Shown here in pieces: positions 62,584 to 64,000 of a stretch of 64,000 nt of DNA. The notes beneath the pieces were generated by a model that was not told the origin of the DNA, did no database searches, and worked only from the letters and a program-made list of their open reading frames with translations. Positions within the stretch are counted from its first letter, which is position 1; each line of letters starts with the position of its first letter. The stretch is from Atherix ibis. Lineage: Eukaryota; Arthropoda; Insecta; Diptera; Athericidae. The stretch is taken from NCBI GenBank assembly GCA_958298945.1, contig OY282608.1:60860951-60924950 (forward strand). Reading direction: 5' to 3'. The position numbers and the translations under genes are program-made.

Positions 62584-64000
62584 CTAACAAACTAACAAAC
62601 CAACAAGCCAATAAACCAACAAACCAACAAGCCAACAAACCAACAAACCAACAAACCAACATGCCAACAAACCAACAAACTAAGTAACCAACAAGCCAAC
62701 AAACCAACAAACCAATAAGCCAACAAACCAACAAGCCAACAAACCAACAAACCAAGTAACCAAAAGCCCAACAAACTAACAAACCAACAAGCCAACAAGC
62801 CAACAAACCAACAAACCAACAAAGCAACAAACCAACAAGCCAACAAACTAACAAACCAACAATCCAATTAACCAACAAACCAACAAACCAACAAACCAAA
62901 AAACGAACAAACCAACAAACCAACAAACCAACAAACCAACAAACCAACAAACCAACAAACCAACAAACCAACCAGCCAACAAGCCAAAAAACCAACAAAC
63001 TAACAAACCAACAAGCCAACAAACCAACAAACAAACAAGCCAACAAGCCAACAAACCAACAAACCAAGTAACCAAAAAGCCAACAAACTAACAGACCAAC
63101 AAGCCAACAAACCAACAAGCCGACAAGCCAACAAACCAACAAACCAACAAATCAACAAACCAACAAACCAACAAACCAACAAACCAACAAACCAACAAGC
63201 CAACAAGCCAACAAACCAACAAACAAATAAACCAACAAACCAACAAACAAATAAACCAACAAACCAACAAACCAACAAGCCAACAAACCAACAAACCAAC
63301 AAACCAACAAGCCAACAAACCAACAAGCCAACAAACCAACAAACCAACAAACCAACAAGCCAACAAACCAACAAACCAACAAGCCAACAAACCAACAAAC
63401 AAAAAAACCAACAAACCACCAAACCTACAAGCCAACAAACCAACAAGCCAACAAACTAACAAACCAACAAACGAACTAACCAACAAACCAACAAGCTAAC
63501 AAGCCAACAAACCAACAAACCAACAAACGAACTAACCAACAAACCAACAAGCCAACAAGCCAACAAACCAACAAACCAACAAACCAACAAACTAACAAAC
63601 TAACAAACCAACAAGCCAATAAACCAACAAACCAACAAGCCAACAAACCAACAAACCAACAAACCAACATGCCAACAAACCAACAAACTAAGTAACCAAC
63701 AAGCCAACAAACCAACAAACCAACAAGCCAACAAACCAACAAGCCAACAAACCAACAAACCAACAAACCAAGTAACCAAAAACCCAACAAACTAACAAAC
63801 CAACAAGCCAACAAGCCAACAAACCAACAAACCAACAAAGCAACAAACCAAGAAGCCAACAAACTAACAAACCAACAATCCAATTAACCAACAAACCAAC
63901 AAACCAAAAAACCAACAAACCAACAAACCAACAAACCAACAAACCAACAAACCAACAAGCCAACAAGCCAAAAAACCAACAAACTAACAAACCAACAAGC
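62584..64000. repeat. 4.43-kb segmental duplication, right copy (cut by the window edge)
   Basis: This region matches 58.1-59,569 at offset 4,430-4,431 and still matches at the last base of the window (64,000 pairs with 59,569). Differences are small: AACAAACCAACCAGCC near 62,960 where the left copy has AACAAAATACAAGCC, and an AAAAACCC unit at about 63,780. The copy continues beyond the window. Confidence 0.85.

Larger units (their letters stand above)
1..64000. repeat. Octanucleotide satellite array (AACAAACC)n filling the whole window
   Basis: Every line reads as a tandem array of an 8-base unit, AACAAACC on the + strand and GGTTTGTT on the - strand. The commonest variant is AACAAGCC, typically in one of every two to four units. 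Rarer variants recur as tags: AACATGCC, AAGTAACC, AACAAACT, AACAAATC, AAAAAACC, AATAAACC, AACGAACT and AACAAAGC. G and T are rare on the + strand. I saw no inverted block, no mobile element and no non-repeat stretch longer than about ten bases. Both edges are inside the array, so it is longer than 64 kb. The length and nested higher-order repeats fit a eukaryotic heterochromatic satellite, which is an inference. No function can be read from the sequence. The many open frames are by-products of the repeat and are not annotated as genes. Confidence 0.98.

Noticed and set aside
1..64000. CRISPR array
   Set aside because: Repeats are 8 bases, contiguous and without unique spacers. The apparent spacers between ATGCC boxes are the same octamer.
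1..64000. Telomere
   Set aside because: The strand asymmetry (G/T versus A/C) is telomere-like, but the unit is degenerate, carries multi-kb higher-order repeats and does not match a telomere repeat known to me. No chromosome end is visible.
1..64000. Pure sequencing or assembly artefact
   Set aside because: Diverged, tagged copies with whole-unit drift and very few one-base indels are hard to produce by base-calling error. Local assembly duplication, for example at 52.1-54.8 kb, remains possible and is noted there.
1..64000. Inverted repeats, hairpin terminators or structured RNA genes
   Set aside because: The + strand is almost only A and C, so it cannot form internal base pairs of any length. 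No complementary arms were seen.

Overview
The window is one uninterrupted satellite array. From base 1 to base 64,000 it is a degenerate tandem repeat of an 8-base unit, AACAAACC (GGTTTGTT on the other strand), in roughly 8,000 copies. The commonest variant is AACAAGCC. Rarer recurring variants include AACATGCC, AAGTAACC, AACAAACT, AAAAAACC, AACAAACA followed by AATAAACC, AACGAACT and AACAAAGC. The + strand is almost only A and C, so the two strands differ strongly in composition. I find no unique sequence, protein gene, tRNA, rRNA, transposon, CRISPR array or inverted segment. The unit points the same way throughout.

Open frames abound but none is a credible gene. Since 8 is not a multiple of 3, all three frames of a strand read the same octapeptide: GLLVCWFV on the minus strand and NKPTNQQT on the plus strand. 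Frames therefore stay open wherever no variant unit makes a stop, and nearly all apparent minus-strand starts are TTG codons inside the repeat. No CDS is reported.

The real content is higher-order structure. Variant units act as tags, and tag order shows nested tandem and segmental duplications. These are: a 369-bp repeat (0-1 kb); a 2.85-kb pair (about 2.15-7.9 kb); a 4.5-5.3 kb pair (5.4-9.9 and 10.2-15.5 kb) with an extra 750-bp duplication in its second copy; a 3.2-kb triplet (18-26 kb); a 2.3-2.6 kb family tagged by a short AACACC unit (26.0-33.4 kb); a 1.35-1.4 kb pair (36.1-38.8 kb); 0.96-kb, 0.57/0.70-kb, 808-bp and 320-bp pairs (40-50 kb); a nearly perfect 1,382-bp pair (52.1-54.8 kb); a 1,136-bp pair (60.3-62.6 kb); and a 4.43-kb repeat (from about 58 kb) that runs off the right edge.

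The 8-base register is very strict. I found only 29 places where a unit is 6, 7 or 9 bases long. Their sum accounts for the change of phase from base 1 to base 64,000 and for the phase of every large repeat offset I tested. Growth and loss have gone in whole 8-base steps, as expected from slippage and unequal exchange. The scarcity of 1-base indels also argues against noisy base calling.

A 64-kb gene-free simple satellite with multi-kb higher-order repeats is typical of eukaryotic heterochromatin (pericentromeric, subtelomeric or B/sex-chromosome). The sequence does not identify the organism, and I do not recognise this octamer as the named satellite of a particular species. Both window edges lie inside the array, so its full length and flanks are unknown.
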